A DNA stretch of 59,520 bases from NCBI RefSeq assembly GCF_910593845.1, contig NZ_CAJVAS010000039.1:1-59520 (forward strand), written 5' to 3'. Positions within the stretch are counted from its first letter, which is position 1. Every line of letters begins with the position of its first letter. A program made the position numbers and the translations under genes. This document shows positions 1-8,242 of the stretch, piece after piece. The notes under the pieces are model-generated. The model had not been told where the DNA came from, searched no databases, and saw nothing but the letters and a program-made list of their open reading frames with translations. The stretch comes from Paenibacillus solanacearum (GTDB lineage: Bacteria > Bacillota > Bacilli > Paenibacillales > NBRC-103111).

Positions 1-1365
1 CTGTTATATTTTACACCTGGTGTTTATTTAGATCATGATTTTGCTACAACTGAAAATAAAAGTATTGCGCAAATAAAACAAGGTAAATTTTATAATATTC
101 ATAATTATGTTCCTAAAGAAAAAAGAATTATTTATAATGAAAGTCAGTTTAAAGATATTTCAGATTTTTTAGATAAGAATCTTGACGAAAATCAAACTTT
201 CCTTGATTTTACCAATTCGCCTTTCTTATATGTTAGTGCTAATAAAAAGTTTCCAACATATCTTATACCAACAGTTTATAATGCTTCCGAACCAATTCAA
301 AAGTTCGAAGTCTATAATTTGAATCGTATGTATGAAAAAGGCGAAATTCCTTTAGTTGTCTTTAAGCAAGGAAACTCTTGGGACTATCTTGATGATGTGC
401 CTAACGAAATAAGAAGTTATAGAATTGCAGAGTTTATCTATAAAAATTACAGGCCATTTGGGAATATTAACAACTATCAAATTTGGATATCGAATGATTC
501 TCAATATCGTTTTATGTTAGATAACGAAAAGGAAAATCAAAAAAAAATTCAATATAAAAACAATAATCAATTCGTAACAAATAACTTAACATTCACAAAT
601 AATGACCAAGCTTTAATTTTGACGACTAATGGTAAGGACCCTCATATTTCTAGCTTTTTAAATCTTGATGATATAATCATTAATGAAGGTCGAAATTATT
701 TTTTAAAATTGAAATACAACAGTAACATTAGTGGGAATGTTCAGGTTTTCTTTTCTATTGACGACAAGCAATTTAATGAGGAAGATAGTATATATGTTCC
801 AATTATTAAATCCACAAATTTAAATGATCTTTATATACCATTACCGAAATTAGAAGGCCATAAAATATCAAATATTCGGATTGATCCACCCGATGGTAGC
901 AAAATAGAAATTAACGACATCTCCTTGGTAGCTAAGAATAACTCGGTTATCCCGATTAAAAGTGTCTCTCAACAGTTCGATTTGAAAAAACTACCGTTTA
1001 TTTGGGCTAATTATGATGATAATCAAGCTGCTCTTAAGTCCAAAGATTTATTTAGGCTGTTAATTGACCAACAAGAATTGACTCCAAATCAAGTTTTAAG
1101 TTTAGCAATTACACCTATTGATGATAAAGAAACAGGGAATTATTTGTATCTAAGACTCCAATCTTCAAAAGATGCGCAGGTCAAAATTATATATGGAGAA
1201 GGTTCGGAAATATCCTTTGATGTACAGGCGTCATCCAACTATCAAGATTATATTGTTAGGATTAGTTCCCAGTGGGAGTGGATGGAAAAGCAAATTCAGA
1301 CGATTAATATAATCTCTAATCAAAATATAAAAATTGAAAAATTAACAATAAAAAAAGGTGACTAA
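1..1365 (+). CDS. C-terminal part of a large surface-glycan membrane protein (partial)
   Basis: The frame is open from the first base of the window, so this is the C-terminal 454 residues of a gene that begins upstream. No membrane segment is visible in the part present. It reads as a soluble, Asn/Ile/Lys-rich, beta-rich region, with a segment FLDFTNSPFLYV near the start and two beta-sandwich-like stretches (for example IRIDPPDGSKIEINDISL). That layout is familiar from the extracytoplasmic tails of polytopic GT-C or PMT-like glycosyltransferases in polysaccharide loci. This assignment is inference, because the membrane part lies outside the window. Two bases separate its stop from the next start. 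It could also be a surface protein without transferase activity. Confidence 0.6.
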   Translation: MLYFTPGVYLDHDFATTENKSIAQIKQGKFYNIHNYVPKEKRIIYNESQFKDISDFLDKNLDENQTFLDFTNSPFLYVSANKKFPTYLIPTVYNASEPIQKFEVYNLNRMYEKGEIPLVVFKQGNSWDYLDDVPNEIRSYRIAEFIYKNYRPFGNINNYQIWISNDSQYRFMLDNEKENQKKIQYKNNNQFVTNNLTFTNNDQALILTTNGKDPHISSFLNLDDIIINEGRNYFLKLKYNSNISGNVQVFFSIDDKQFNEEDSIYVPIIKSTNLNDLYIPLPKLEGHKISNIRIDPPDGSKIEINDISLVAKNNSVIPIKSVSQQFDLKKLPFIWANYDDNQAALKSKDLFRLLIDQQELTPNQVLSLAITPIDDKETGNYLYLRLQSSKDAQVKIIYGEGSEISFDVQASSNYQDYIVRISSQWEWMEKQIQTINIISNQNIKIEKLTIKKGD

Positions 1366-1367
1366 TA

Positions 1368-2567
1368 ATGAAAAAAGTTAAATATTTAATATTGGGAGCT
1401 GGCCCCTCAGCACTTAGTTTTGCACATAGACTTTTAGAACATGGTGAAGATTCTTTCTTGCTATTAGAAAAAGAAAAAGAAGGAGGAGGTCTTTGTCGAA
1501 GTATTGAAATTGATGGAAGTCCACTTGATATTGGTGGCGGACATTTTTTAGATATTAGGAAAAAAGAAGTTTTACGTTTATTGTTTAAATTTATGCCTGA
1601 AGAAGAATGGAATCTTTTTGATAGGATTTCAACTATTAAGGTAAAGAATAATGAAATAGATTATCCGTTCGAGTCAAGTATTTGGCAATTACCAATAGAG
1701 GAACAAGAAGAGTACTTATACTCTATAGCAAGAGCAGGTTGTAATTTAGGATTGCCAATGCCTGAAAAATTTAAAGAATGGATTTATTGGAAGCTCGGCG
1801 ATAAGATTGCTGAAGATTATATGATTCCATACAATAATAAGGTTCAATCTATTGATCTTGATAGATTAGGAACATATTGGTTGTATAAGCTTCCAAATGT
1901 CAGTTTCAAAGAAACTTTATCTAGTTGTCTTAATAAAAAACAATGTGGAACAATACCGGCGCACGCTCAATTTCTTTATCCAAAAAAATACGGTTATGGA
2001 GAAGTTTGGCGAAGAATGTCTGAAAATCTTGACAATCGGATCATTACTAATACGACTATAAATAAAATTGATTTTGACGAACTTATTGTGAACGATTCCT
2101 TCAAGGGTGAAATAATTATTAATACAATTCCATGGACTGAATTCAAAACGAGAATAGGAATGCCAGACCAAGTTATTAAATTGATAAATGATCTTGAATA
2201 TAGTTCAATCGATGTGACTTACTATGATGAAAACGAACAAACAAATGCACATTGGACATATATTCCTGATGAAAGAATTTCCCACCATAGAATTTTATAT
2301 AGACATAATTTTTGCAGTAATTCAAGAGGGTATTGGACAGAAACAAATTCGAAAAGATCGGTTCTCCTGGATCTCAAATGGAAGTACACAAATAAATATG
2401 CTTACCCTTTAAATACCATTGCGAAACCGGAATCGATAAGTAAAATTTTAGAATGGTCAAAGTCAAAAAATGTTGTAGGATTAGGACGTTGGGGTGAGTG
2501 GGAACACATGAATTCTGATGTAGCTGTAGAAAAAGGTATCCAGCTAGCTGATAAAATATATTTATAA
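1368..2567 (+). CDS. FAD-dependent oxidoreductase, UDP-galactopyranose mutase/amine-oxidase-like
   Basis: This 399-residue protein starts with a dinucleotide-binding fold: ILGAGPSALS at residues 8-17, a Glu-ending second strand (LLLEKE), and a GGGLCRS turn. Near the C-terminus VGLGRWGEWEHMNSDVAVEKG resembles the FAD-binding tail of UGM and protoporphyrinogen-oxidase-like enzymes. Such proteins occur in polysaccharide clusters and may isomerise or oxidise a nucleotide sugar or lipid-linked sugar, but the substrate cannot be read from the sequence. The start ATG follows GGTGACTA. It sits between the partial membrane protein and a lipid-carrier glycosyltransferase, so a role in making the same glycan is likely. 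The family call is firm and the reaction is unknown. Confidence 0.7.
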   Translation: MKKVKYLILGAGPSALSFAHRLLEHGEDSFLLLEKEKEGGGLCRSIEIDGSPLDIGGGHFLDIRKKEVLRLLFKFMPEEEWNLFDRISTIKVKNNEIDYPFESSIWQLPIEEQEEYLYSIARAGCNLGLPMPEKFKEWIYWKLGDKIAEDYMIPYNNKVQSIDLDRLGTYWLYKLPNVSFKETLSSCLNKKQCGTIPAHAQFLYPKKYGYGEVWRRMSENLDNRIITNTTINKIDFDELIVNDSFKGEIIINTIPWTEFKTRIGMPDQVIKLINDLEYSSIDVTYYDENEQTNAHWTYIPDERISHHRILYRHNFCSNSRGYWTETNSKRSVLLDLKWKYTNKYAYPLNTIAKPESISKILEWSKSKNVVGLGRWGEWEHMNSDVAVEKGIQLADKIYL

Positions 2568-2590
2568 ATTGTCCAAGATGGGTGGAAAAA

Positions 2591-3325
2591 ATGAAAATAG
2601 CTCTTTGCTTACTTACGTTTAATGAAATAGAAGGTTGTAAACATGATGTACCATTAATTGATAGAGCTAACTTCGATGAGATTTATGCCATTGATGGTGG
2701 AAGTAATGATGGGACAGTGGAATATTTAATGCAGCAAAATATTCCCGTGTTTAAACAACCAAAAAGAGGATTAAATGCTGCCTGCGTTCATGCTATAGAA
2801 AAGTGTAGTTCTGATGCAATTGTTTTTTTTCATCCTAAGGGAACGATACCAGTAACAGATACTCTAAAATTTAGAGAGTATTTTGAAAATGGATACGATG
2901 TAGTAGTAGGAAGTAGAATGATTAAAGGTGCAGTGAACGAAGAGGATTCCAAATTTTTAAAGCCACGTAAATGGTTTGTGAAATGTTTAGCACTTACAGC
3001 CTTTGTGTTTTTTAGAAGAAAGGGGAAAATGATTTGGGATGTCTTACATGGTTTTAGAGGTGCTACAATAGATGCCTTTAAAAAGATAGATCCATTAGAT
3101 TACGGATTATCAATAGATATTGAGATGGTTGTTCGTTCATATAAAAAGAACCTTCGCATGGTAGAATTCCCAACAGTAGAAATGCCAAGAATTGCTGGCG
3201 AAACACATTTTAAAGCAATCCCAACAGGAATGAAACTCTTAAAATATATGTACTATGAAACATTTATCCGGAATGACGAGAAAGTTGTTTCAGATCCTCC
3301 TTTATCGAAAAAGTTTGGTGCATAA
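2591..3325 (+). CDS. GT2 family glycosyltransferase, DPM/ArnC-like
   Basis: This is a 244-residue GT-A fold enzyme. The N-terminal strand MKIALCLLTFNE is followed by the nucleotide-binding DGGSNDGT motif at residues 35-42. It lacks the C-terminal membrane helices of some dolichol-phosphate mannose synthases. Its likely role is to move a sugar from a nucleotide sugar to undecaprenyl phosphate on the cytoplasmic face. The ATG at 2591 is preferred because GGTGG lies five bases before it; an in-frame GTG at 2582 would add three residues. The stop abuts the start of the first EamA half transporter, which implies coupled expression and a shared pathway. The acceptor is inferred from context. Confidence 0.75.
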   Translation: MKIALCLLTFNEIEGCKHDVPLIDRANFDEIYAIDGGSNDGTVEYLMQQNIPVFKQPKRGLNAACVHAIEKCSSDAIVFFHPKGTIPVTDTLKFREYFENGYDVVVGSRMIKGAVNEEDSKFLKPRKWFVKCLALTAFVFFRRKGKMIWDVLHGFRGATIDAFKKIDPLDYGLSIDIEMVVRSYKKNLRMVEFPTVEMPRIAGETHFKAIPTGMKLLKYMYYETFIRNDEKVVSDPPLSKKFGA

Positions 3326-3673
3326 ATGCAAAAGATTATAGAATCTTATAAAAAAAATAAATTAGGCATATTCTTAATGATTGTATCGTCCCTATTAGTA
3401 TCCCTAGGACAACTTTTTTGGAAGTATTCAATGGGTCAATTGGGAATATTAATATTTTTAGGATTTGTATTTTATGGGCTAGGTGCAATGTTAATGATTG
3501 TTGCATTTAAGTTTGGCAAATTTTCCGTATTGCATCCAATGATAAGTACCAGTTATGTTTTTGCGATTATCTATGGTTCAATTTTTTTAAACGAAGAATT
3601 GTCTATATTGAAATGTGCCGGTGTAATGCTAGTTCTTTTTGGCGTTGGCTTCATTGGGGGAAGCGATGATTAA
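3326..3673 (+). CDS. EamA/SMR-like four-helix membrane protein, flippase half A
   Basis: The protein has 115 residues and four hydrophobic helices, roughly at residues 13-33, 38-60, 64-88 and 92-112. LHPMISTSYVFAIIYGSIFLNEEL is the usual helix 3-4 signature of EamA/SMR half transporters. It is half the length of a ten-helix EamA transporter, like ArnE. Its start directly follows the GT2 stop and its end overlaps the next half transporter. Together the pair may flip a lipid-linked monosaccharide across the membrane, as ArnE/ArnF do in Gram-negatives. That role rests on context; a small-molecule efflux function cannot be excluded. Confidence 0.65.
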   Translation: MQKIIESYKKNKLGIFLMIVSSLLVSLGQLFWKYSMGQLGILIFLGFVFYGLGAMLMIVAFKFGKFSVLHPMISTSYVFAIIYGSIFLNEELSILKCAGVMLVLFGVGFIGGSDD

Positions 3674-4007
3674 TTTTTTCTGGATATTTATTATTTTTAC
3701 TATTATGGGTGCCTTCGGAGGATACTTTGTAAAAAAAGCGACATTAACTTCTGACGGAATAATTGGATTAATCAAGTCGAAATTCATCTATATTGGAGCT
3801 ATCTTGTATTTTTTAAGTGCACTCTTAAATATATTTGCGTTAAAAATGTTTCCTTATACAGTGGTACTTCCGATAACTTCTATTACTTATGTATGGTCTC
3901 TCTTAATTTCGTCAGTTTTTCTTAATGAAAAAATTACAGTAGGTAAGGTTATAGGTGTGTTATTAATTTTCAGTGGATGCGTTTGTATAGGGGTTTCAAC
4001 TTTATAA
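3666..4007 (+). CDS. EamA/SMR-like four-helix membrane protein, flippase half B
   Basis: This 113-residue protein has four hydrophobic helices and the EamA signature VVLPITSITYVWSLLISSVFLNEKI. The ATG at 3666 overlaps the last codons and stop of the upstream half transporter by eight bases, which points to translational coupling and a heterodimer. An upstream in-frame start would only add residues that duplicate the neighbour's coding region. The two halves are clearly related but not identical, with different first helices. With the GT2 and the GT-C-like protein it would complete a three-part lipid-carrier glycosylation module; this is inference from synteny. Confidence 0.65.
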   Translation: MINFFWIFIIFTIMGAFGGYFVKKATLTSDGIIGLIKSKFIYIGAILYFLSALLNIFALKMFPYTVVLPITSITYVWSLLISSVFLNEKITVGKVIGVLLIFSGCVCIGVSTL

Positions 4008-4031
4008 ACTATTCTTGGAGGTATGGTAAGA

Positions 4032-4775
4032 ATGAAAGGTATAATTCTTGCGGGTGGTACAGGTTCTAGATTATATCCGTTGACAAAGGTTACAAATAAA
4101 CATCTTCTGCCTGTCGGTAAATACCCAATGATTTTCCATGCGGTAGCCAAGTTGAAAGAAGCCGATATTCAGGATATTCTTATAGTTACTGGTAAAGATC
4201 ATATGGGTGATGTTGTTAACCTTCTTGGTAGTGGACGAGAAATGGGAGTGACATTTACTTATAAAGTTCAAGATGAAGCAGGGGGAATTGCCCAGGCTCT
4301 GGATTTAGCAGAGCACTTTGTTGGGGATGATCAAATGATTGTAATTCTCGGGGATAATGTCTTCTCAGGTAGTATTACACCCTATGCACAGAACTTTAAA
4401 AAGCAACATGTGGGCGCTAAAATTCTTATACAAGAAGTTCATGATCCTAAAAGGTATGGTGTTCCCGAACTTCAAGGCGATAAGATTGTCTCAATCGAAG
4501 AAAAACCGCAATATCCCAAAAGTAGCTACGCTGTGACTGGGATTTATATGTTTGACAGTTCAGTTTTTGAAATTATTAAAACATTAAAGCCTTCAGGACG
4601 AGGGGAATTGGAAATTACGGATGTGAATAACGCCTATATCGAACGTGGTCAACTTACTTATGATATATTGCAGGGTTGGTGGACGGATGCAGGAACACAT
4701 GCATCGCTTGCAAAAGCAAACGAACTTGCAAAAGATCTTCAGTTCGGCGAAGAGTTTGGCAAACTTAAACTGTAA
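4032..4775 (+). CDS. rmlA: Glucose-1-phosphate thymidylyltransferase (short form)
   Basis: This enzyme makes dTDP-glucose from dTTP and glucose 1-phosphate, the first step of dTDP-L-rhamnose synthesis. At 247 residues it is the short form, close in length to B. subtilis SpsI and without the C-terminal extension of enterobacterial RmlA. GGTGSRL at residues 8-14 is the nucleotide-binding loop; LGDN with Asp108, EEKP at 156-159 and ELEITDVN at 192-199 are the other sugar-nucleotidyltransferase motifs. The ATG at 4032 lies nine bases after GGAGGT; the ATG at 4023 touches that ribosome binding site and is unlikely. It is first of four rml genes in the order A, C, B, D. Confidence 0.95.
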   Translation: MKGIILAGGTGSRLYPLTKVTNKHLLPVGKYPMIFHAVAKLKEADIQDILIVTGKDHMGDVVNLLGSGREMGVTFTYKVQDEAGGIAQALDLAEHFVGDDQMIVILGDNVFSGSITPYAQNFKKQHVGAKILIQEVHDPKRYGVPELQGDKIVSIEEKPQYPKSSYAVTGIYMFDSSVFEIIKTLKPSGRGELEITDVNNAYIERGQLTYDILQGWWTDAGTHASLAKANELAKDLQFGEEFGKLKL

Positions 4776-4787
4776 GGGGTGAGCCAT

Positions 4788-5336
4788 TTGAATATCATAA
4801 AGACCAAGCTAGAAGGTTTAGTTATTGTCGAACCTGCTGTTTTCGGTGATAACCGAGGGTTTTTTATGGAAACCTATAGCAGCAAAATTTTTAAAGAGGC
4901 TGGAATTGATTGCTCGTTTACCCAGGACAACCACTCCTTGTCGGTTGAACCTGGAGTATTAAGAGGACTTCATTATCAATTAAATCCGAAAGCACAAACG
5001 AAATTAGTTCGCGTGGCATCAGGGGCTGTCTATGATGTGGCGGTAGATATTCGAAAAAACTCTTCAACGTTTGGACAATGGGTTGGCGTCATATTAAGCG
5101 CAGCTAACAAAAGACAACTTTTAGTACCTAAAGGCTTTGCTCATGGATTTTGTACATTGGTTCCTAATACTGAAGTATTATACAAAGTTGACGAGTTTTA
5201 TGCACCTGAATGTGATCGTGGAATTGCTTGGAATGATCCAGCACTGGGTATTGATTGGCCTACAGCTAATCCGATTTTGTCTGAAAAGGATGGGAAACAT
5301 CCGGTTTTAAAGGATGCCGAGAATAATTTCGAATAA
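4788..5336 (+). CDS. rmlC: dTDP-4-dehydrorhamnose 3,5-epimerase
   Basis: RmlC epimerises C3 and C5 of dTDP-4-keto-6-deoxyglucose. The cupin motif LRGLHYQ at residues 58-64 carries the catalytic His62, and PKGFAHGF at 114-121 and the later DPALGIDWP segment are also typical. The start is most likely TTG at 4788, eight bases after AAGGGG, which gives the usual N-terminus MNIIKTKLEG; the in-frame GTG at 4779 overlaps the ribosome binding site. The product has 182 residues, normal for the family. It lies 12 bases after rmlA and 14 before rmlB, clearly in one operon. Confidence 0.95.
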   Translation: MNIIKTKLEGLVIVEPAVFGDNRGFFMETYSSKIFKEAGIDCSFTQDNHSLSVEPGVLRGLHYQLNPKAQTKLVRVASGAVYDVAVDIRKNSSTFGQWVGVILSAANKRQLLVPKGFAHGFCTLVPNTEVLYKVDEFYAPECDRGIAWNDPALGIDWPTANPILSEKDGKHPVLKDAENNFE

Positions 5337-5350
5337 CGGAGGCTCATCAA

Positions 5351-6367
5351 ATGAAAGTACTCGTAACCGGCGGTGCTGGTTTTATAGGTAGTAATTTTGT
5401 TATTTATATGCTCAATAAATATCCTGATTATCAAATTATTAATTTGGATGAACTAACATATGCTGGGAATTTAGAGAACCTGAATTCCATTCAAAATTTT
5501 CCGAATTATACGTTTGTCAAAGGTGACATCGCTGATGCTAGGGTAATTGATCAGTTATTCGAAAAAGGGGTAGACATTGTTGTTAATTTCGCGGCTGAAT
5601 CACATGTAGACCGAAGCATCCTGGACCCGCAAATTTTTATTAAAACGAACGTGATGGGAACGCAAGTGCTACTTGATGCTGCGAAGAAATATGGTGTAAC
5701 CAAGTTTGTTCAGGTTTCAACGGACGAAGTATACGGTTCCTTAGGAGAGACAGGATTGTTTACAGAAATGACGCCTTTATCTCCTAATAGCCCATACTCC
5801 GCGAGTAAAGCTGGGGGGGACCTTATTGTTAGAGCATATCATGAAACATTTGGAATGAACGTTAATATCACACGTTGCTCGAATAATTACGGACCTTATC
5901 AATTCCCGGAGAAGTTGATTCCATTAATGATTTCCAATGCTCTTAATAATAAGCAATTACCGGTTTATGGAGACGGCTTAAATATTCGAGATTGGCTTTA
6001 TGTCGAAGACCATTGTAGTGCCATTGATTTGGTCATGCATAAAGGTATTAGTGGTGAGGTATATAATGTCGGTGGAAATAATGAAAGAACTAATATCCAT
6101 ATTGTAAAAACGATTTTGGAAGCTTTGGACAAACCCGAATCTCTCATTACTTATGTTGAAGACCGTCTAGGACATGATCGTCGTTATGGTATAGATGCCA
6201 CCAAAATTACTCAAGAGCTCGGTTGGAGTCCAAAGTATAATTTTGAATCGGGAATAAAGGCAACGATTCTATGGTATTTGGAAAATAAAGAATGGTGGGA
6301 AAGAATTCAATCCGGTGCTTACCAAGAGTACTATACGAAACAGTATGCTTCTCGCCTGGGTGTATAA
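5351..6367 (+). CDS. rmlB: dTDP-glucose 4,6-dehydratase
   Basis: This is an extended short-chain dehydrogenase that converts dTDP-glucose to dTDP-4-keto-6-deoxyglucose with bound NAD. GGAGFIGS at residues 7-14 binds the cofactor, STDEVYG at 123-129 holds the active-site Asp/Glu pair, and YSASK at 149-153 is the catalytic Tyr-Lys pair. The length of 338 residues is typical. It follows a good ribosome binding site (ACGGAGGCTC) and ends two bases before the rmlD start, so the rml genes are translated from one message. Confidence 0.96.
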   Translation: MKVLVTGGAGFIGSNFVIYMLNKYPDYQIINLDELTYAGNLENLNSIQNFPNYTFVKGDIADARVIDQLFEKGVDIVVNFAAESHVDRSILDPQIFIKTNVMGTQVLLDAAKKYGVTKFVQVSTDEVYGSLGETGLFTEMTPLSPNSPYSASKAGGDLIVRAYHETFGMNVNITRCSNNYGPYQFPEKLIPLMISNALNNKQLPVYGDGLNIRDWLYVEDHCSAIDLVMHKGISGEVYNVGGNNERTNIHIVKTILEALDKPESLITYVEDRLGHDRRYGIDATKITQELGWSPKYNFESGIKATILWYLENKEWWERIQSGAYQEYYTKQYASRLGV

Positions 6368-6369
6368 AG

Positions 6370-7221
6370 ATGAGGATTTTAGTAACTGGCGCGAATGGTC
6401 AACTGGGACAGAATGTCGTATCCTTATTTCGGGATTATCATGAAGTTATAGGTGTGGGAAGAAATGAATTGGATATTACCGATATAAATCAATGTAAACA
6501 GCAAATTAATAATTACCAACCAGACGCCATTATCCATTGTGCAGCTTATACTGCAGTGGATCAAGCTGAGAGCGATGAGGACCAAGTCTATCTCGTTAAT
6601 GCCTATGGGACGCGCAATCTTGCAGTTGCAGCTGAACAACAGGGGAGTAAACTTTGCTATATTAGCACCGATTACGTTTTTGATGGCCAAGCTTCTCAAC
6701 CGTATAAGGAATATGATAATACGAATCCGACAGGTGTTTATGGAAAGTCTAAACGAGCTGGGGAAATATTAGTTCAGTCCTTAGCATCGCGATATTTTAT
6801 CGTACGCACGTCGTGGGTATATGGTCTTCACGGGAATAACTTTGTGAAAACCATGCTTAAGTTGGCTAAAGATAGGGATCATCTGAAAGTTGTTAATGAT
6901 CAAATAGGTTCTCCTACGTTTACGGAGGACTTGGCGGCATTCTTGTTACGGCTTGTAGCCACAGAAAAATATGGTATCTATCACGCATCCAATTCGGGTA
7001 AGTGTTCATGGTTCGATTTTGCAAAAGCGATATTTGAAGAGAGTGATTTGCAAATTGCTGTTGACCCTTGTACTACGGAAGAATTTCCAAGACCAGCGCC
7101 GCGTCCCAATTTTTCAGTGATGGACCATATGTCAATTCGGACGAATGGCTTTGAAGATTTACGTCCATGGAGAGAAGCGCTTCGTGATTTCTTAGATAAG
7201 CTAGGAAGAATCGAGCTATGA
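6370..7221 (+). CDS. rmlD: dTDP-4-dehydrorhamnose reductase
   Basis: RmlD reduces dTDP-4-keto-rhamnose to dTDP-L-rhamnose, the last step of the pathway. GANGQLG at residues 7-13 is the NADPH loop, STDYVFDG at 99-106 and YGKSK at 124-128 complete the SDR active site. The ATG at 6370 gives the standard N-terminus MRILVTGANG and 283 residues; an earlier in-frame start would overlap rmlB by 76 bases. Its stop overlaps the next gene's start by four bases, so the following glycosyltransferase, a likely rhamnosyltransferase, is coupled to precursor supply. Confidence 0.95.
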   Translation: MRILVTGANGQLGQNVVSLFRDYHEVIGVGRNELDITDINQCKQQINNYQPDAIIHCAAYTAVDQAESDEDQVYLVNAYGTRNLAVAAEQQGSKLCYISTDYVFDGQASQPYKEYDNTNPTGVYGKSKRAGEILVQSLASRYFIVRTSWVYGLHGNNFVKTMLKLAKDRDHLKVVNDQIGSPTFTEDLAAFLLRLVATEKYGIYHASNSGKCSWFDFAKAIFEESDLQIAVDPCTTEEFPRPAPRPNFSVMDHMSIRTNGFEDLRPWREALRDFLDKLGRIEL

Positions 7222-8165
7222 AAAAAGTCAGTGTTCATATTGTGACCTATAATAGCGATGCTTTTATTGTTGACTGTATAGAGTCCGTTATGAAGCAGTC
7301 TTATCCTATTGATCGCATTATTGTGGTTGATAACGGCTCTCGCGATCAGACTCGGCAAAAACTGCAAGAATACAGGGAAGTTGTTACGACCATATACAAC
7401 CAAGACAATGTAGGCTTTGCAGCAGGGCATAATCAAGCGATTCATATGGCTGAAAGTGACTACTATTTAGTGCTTAATCCGGATGTAATATTGCATCCGG
7501 ATTATGTTTATCATCTGGTTCAAACGATGGAAGCAGATTCGGGGCTCGGATGTGCAACAGGAAAACTGGTTTTTAAGCAGTCTCCCGATATAATAGATAG
7601 TACCGGTTTAAGCTTTACTAAGTCAAGACGTGCCTTTGATCGGGGAGCGGGGCAAACAGCGGATCTATGTGAGAATAAAGGATATGTAATCGGCGTATCC
7701 GGTGCAGCCGCTCTATATAAAAAGAAGATGGTTCAAGATGTAAGTATAGAGGGTTGTTTTTTTGATGAGGACTTTTTTGCATATAAAGAGGACGTAGACG
7801 TTGCATGGAGAAGCTACCTTTTCGGCTGGAAAGCTTTTTATTGTCCACAAGCTCTAGCTTATCATGATCGAGGGTGGAAAAAAGGGGCGAGGAGACAAAT
7901 GCCAATTCGCATCCGAAGATTCTCGTATATTAACCGTTACAAAATGATCATAAAGAATGATCATTGGATATATCTTTTACGGCATCTGTTGCCGATTGTA
8001 GCTTATGAGATTCCCGGGTTTATTTACTTTCTAATAAAAGAACCTAAAGTTTTAGGTGCTTGGTGGGATTTTTTGCTCAAATTCGGATCTTTACTTAGAA
8101 AAAGAAGGGAGATCCAAGGAAAACGTAGGATCAGCTTTCGCGAGGTTTACAAATTTTTTGAATAG
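7218..8165 (+). CDS. GT2 family glycosyltransferase, probable rhamnosyltransferase
   Basis: The protein has 315 residues. The GT-A signature is complete: IVTYNS near the N-terminus, VVDNGS at 36-41, the metal-binding NPD at 87-89, and an EDVDVAWR segment around residue 195 that is common in WbbL-like rhamnosyltransferases. It starts inside the rmlD stop (ATGA overlap), which supports dTDP-rhamnose as donor. The acceptor, probably a lipid-linked oligosaccharide, is not shown by the sequence. The C-terminal part is basic and hydrophobic and may sit on the membrane. Confidence 0.8.
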   Translation: MKKVSVHIVTYNSDAFIVDCIESVMKQSYPIDRIIVVDNGSRDQTRQKLQEYREVVTTIYNQDNVGFAAGHNQAIHMAESDYYLVLNPDVILHPDYVYHLVQTMEADSGLGCATGKLVFKQSPDIIDSTGLSFTKSRRAFDRGAGQTADLCENKGYVIGVSGAAALYKKKMVQDVSIEGCFFDEDFFAYKEDVDVAWRSYLFGWKAFYCPQALAYHDRGWKKGARRQMPIRIRRFSYINRYKMIIKNDHWIYLLRHLLPIVAYEIPGFIYFLIKEPKVLGAWWDFLLKFGSLLRKRREIQGKRRISFREVYKFFE

Positions 8166-8201
8166 CGTTCAAGATCTGTCATATATTCGAAATGTTTTTC
8201 A

Positions 8202-8210
8202 TGATATAAT
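8202..8210 (+). promoter_or_regulatory. Extended -10 promoter inside the glycan locus
   Basis: TGATATAAT at 8202-8210 is an extended -10 element (TGn plus a perfect TATAAT at 8205-8210). No strong -35 hexamer is present at the usual distance. It lies in the 77-base gap between the two GT2 genes, the longest gap in this locus, and could start an internal transcript for the second GT2 and the sugar phosphotransferase. Confidence 0.45.
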
Positions 8211-8242
8211 GTATCTATATGTCTTCACATTTGGAGAACGTT

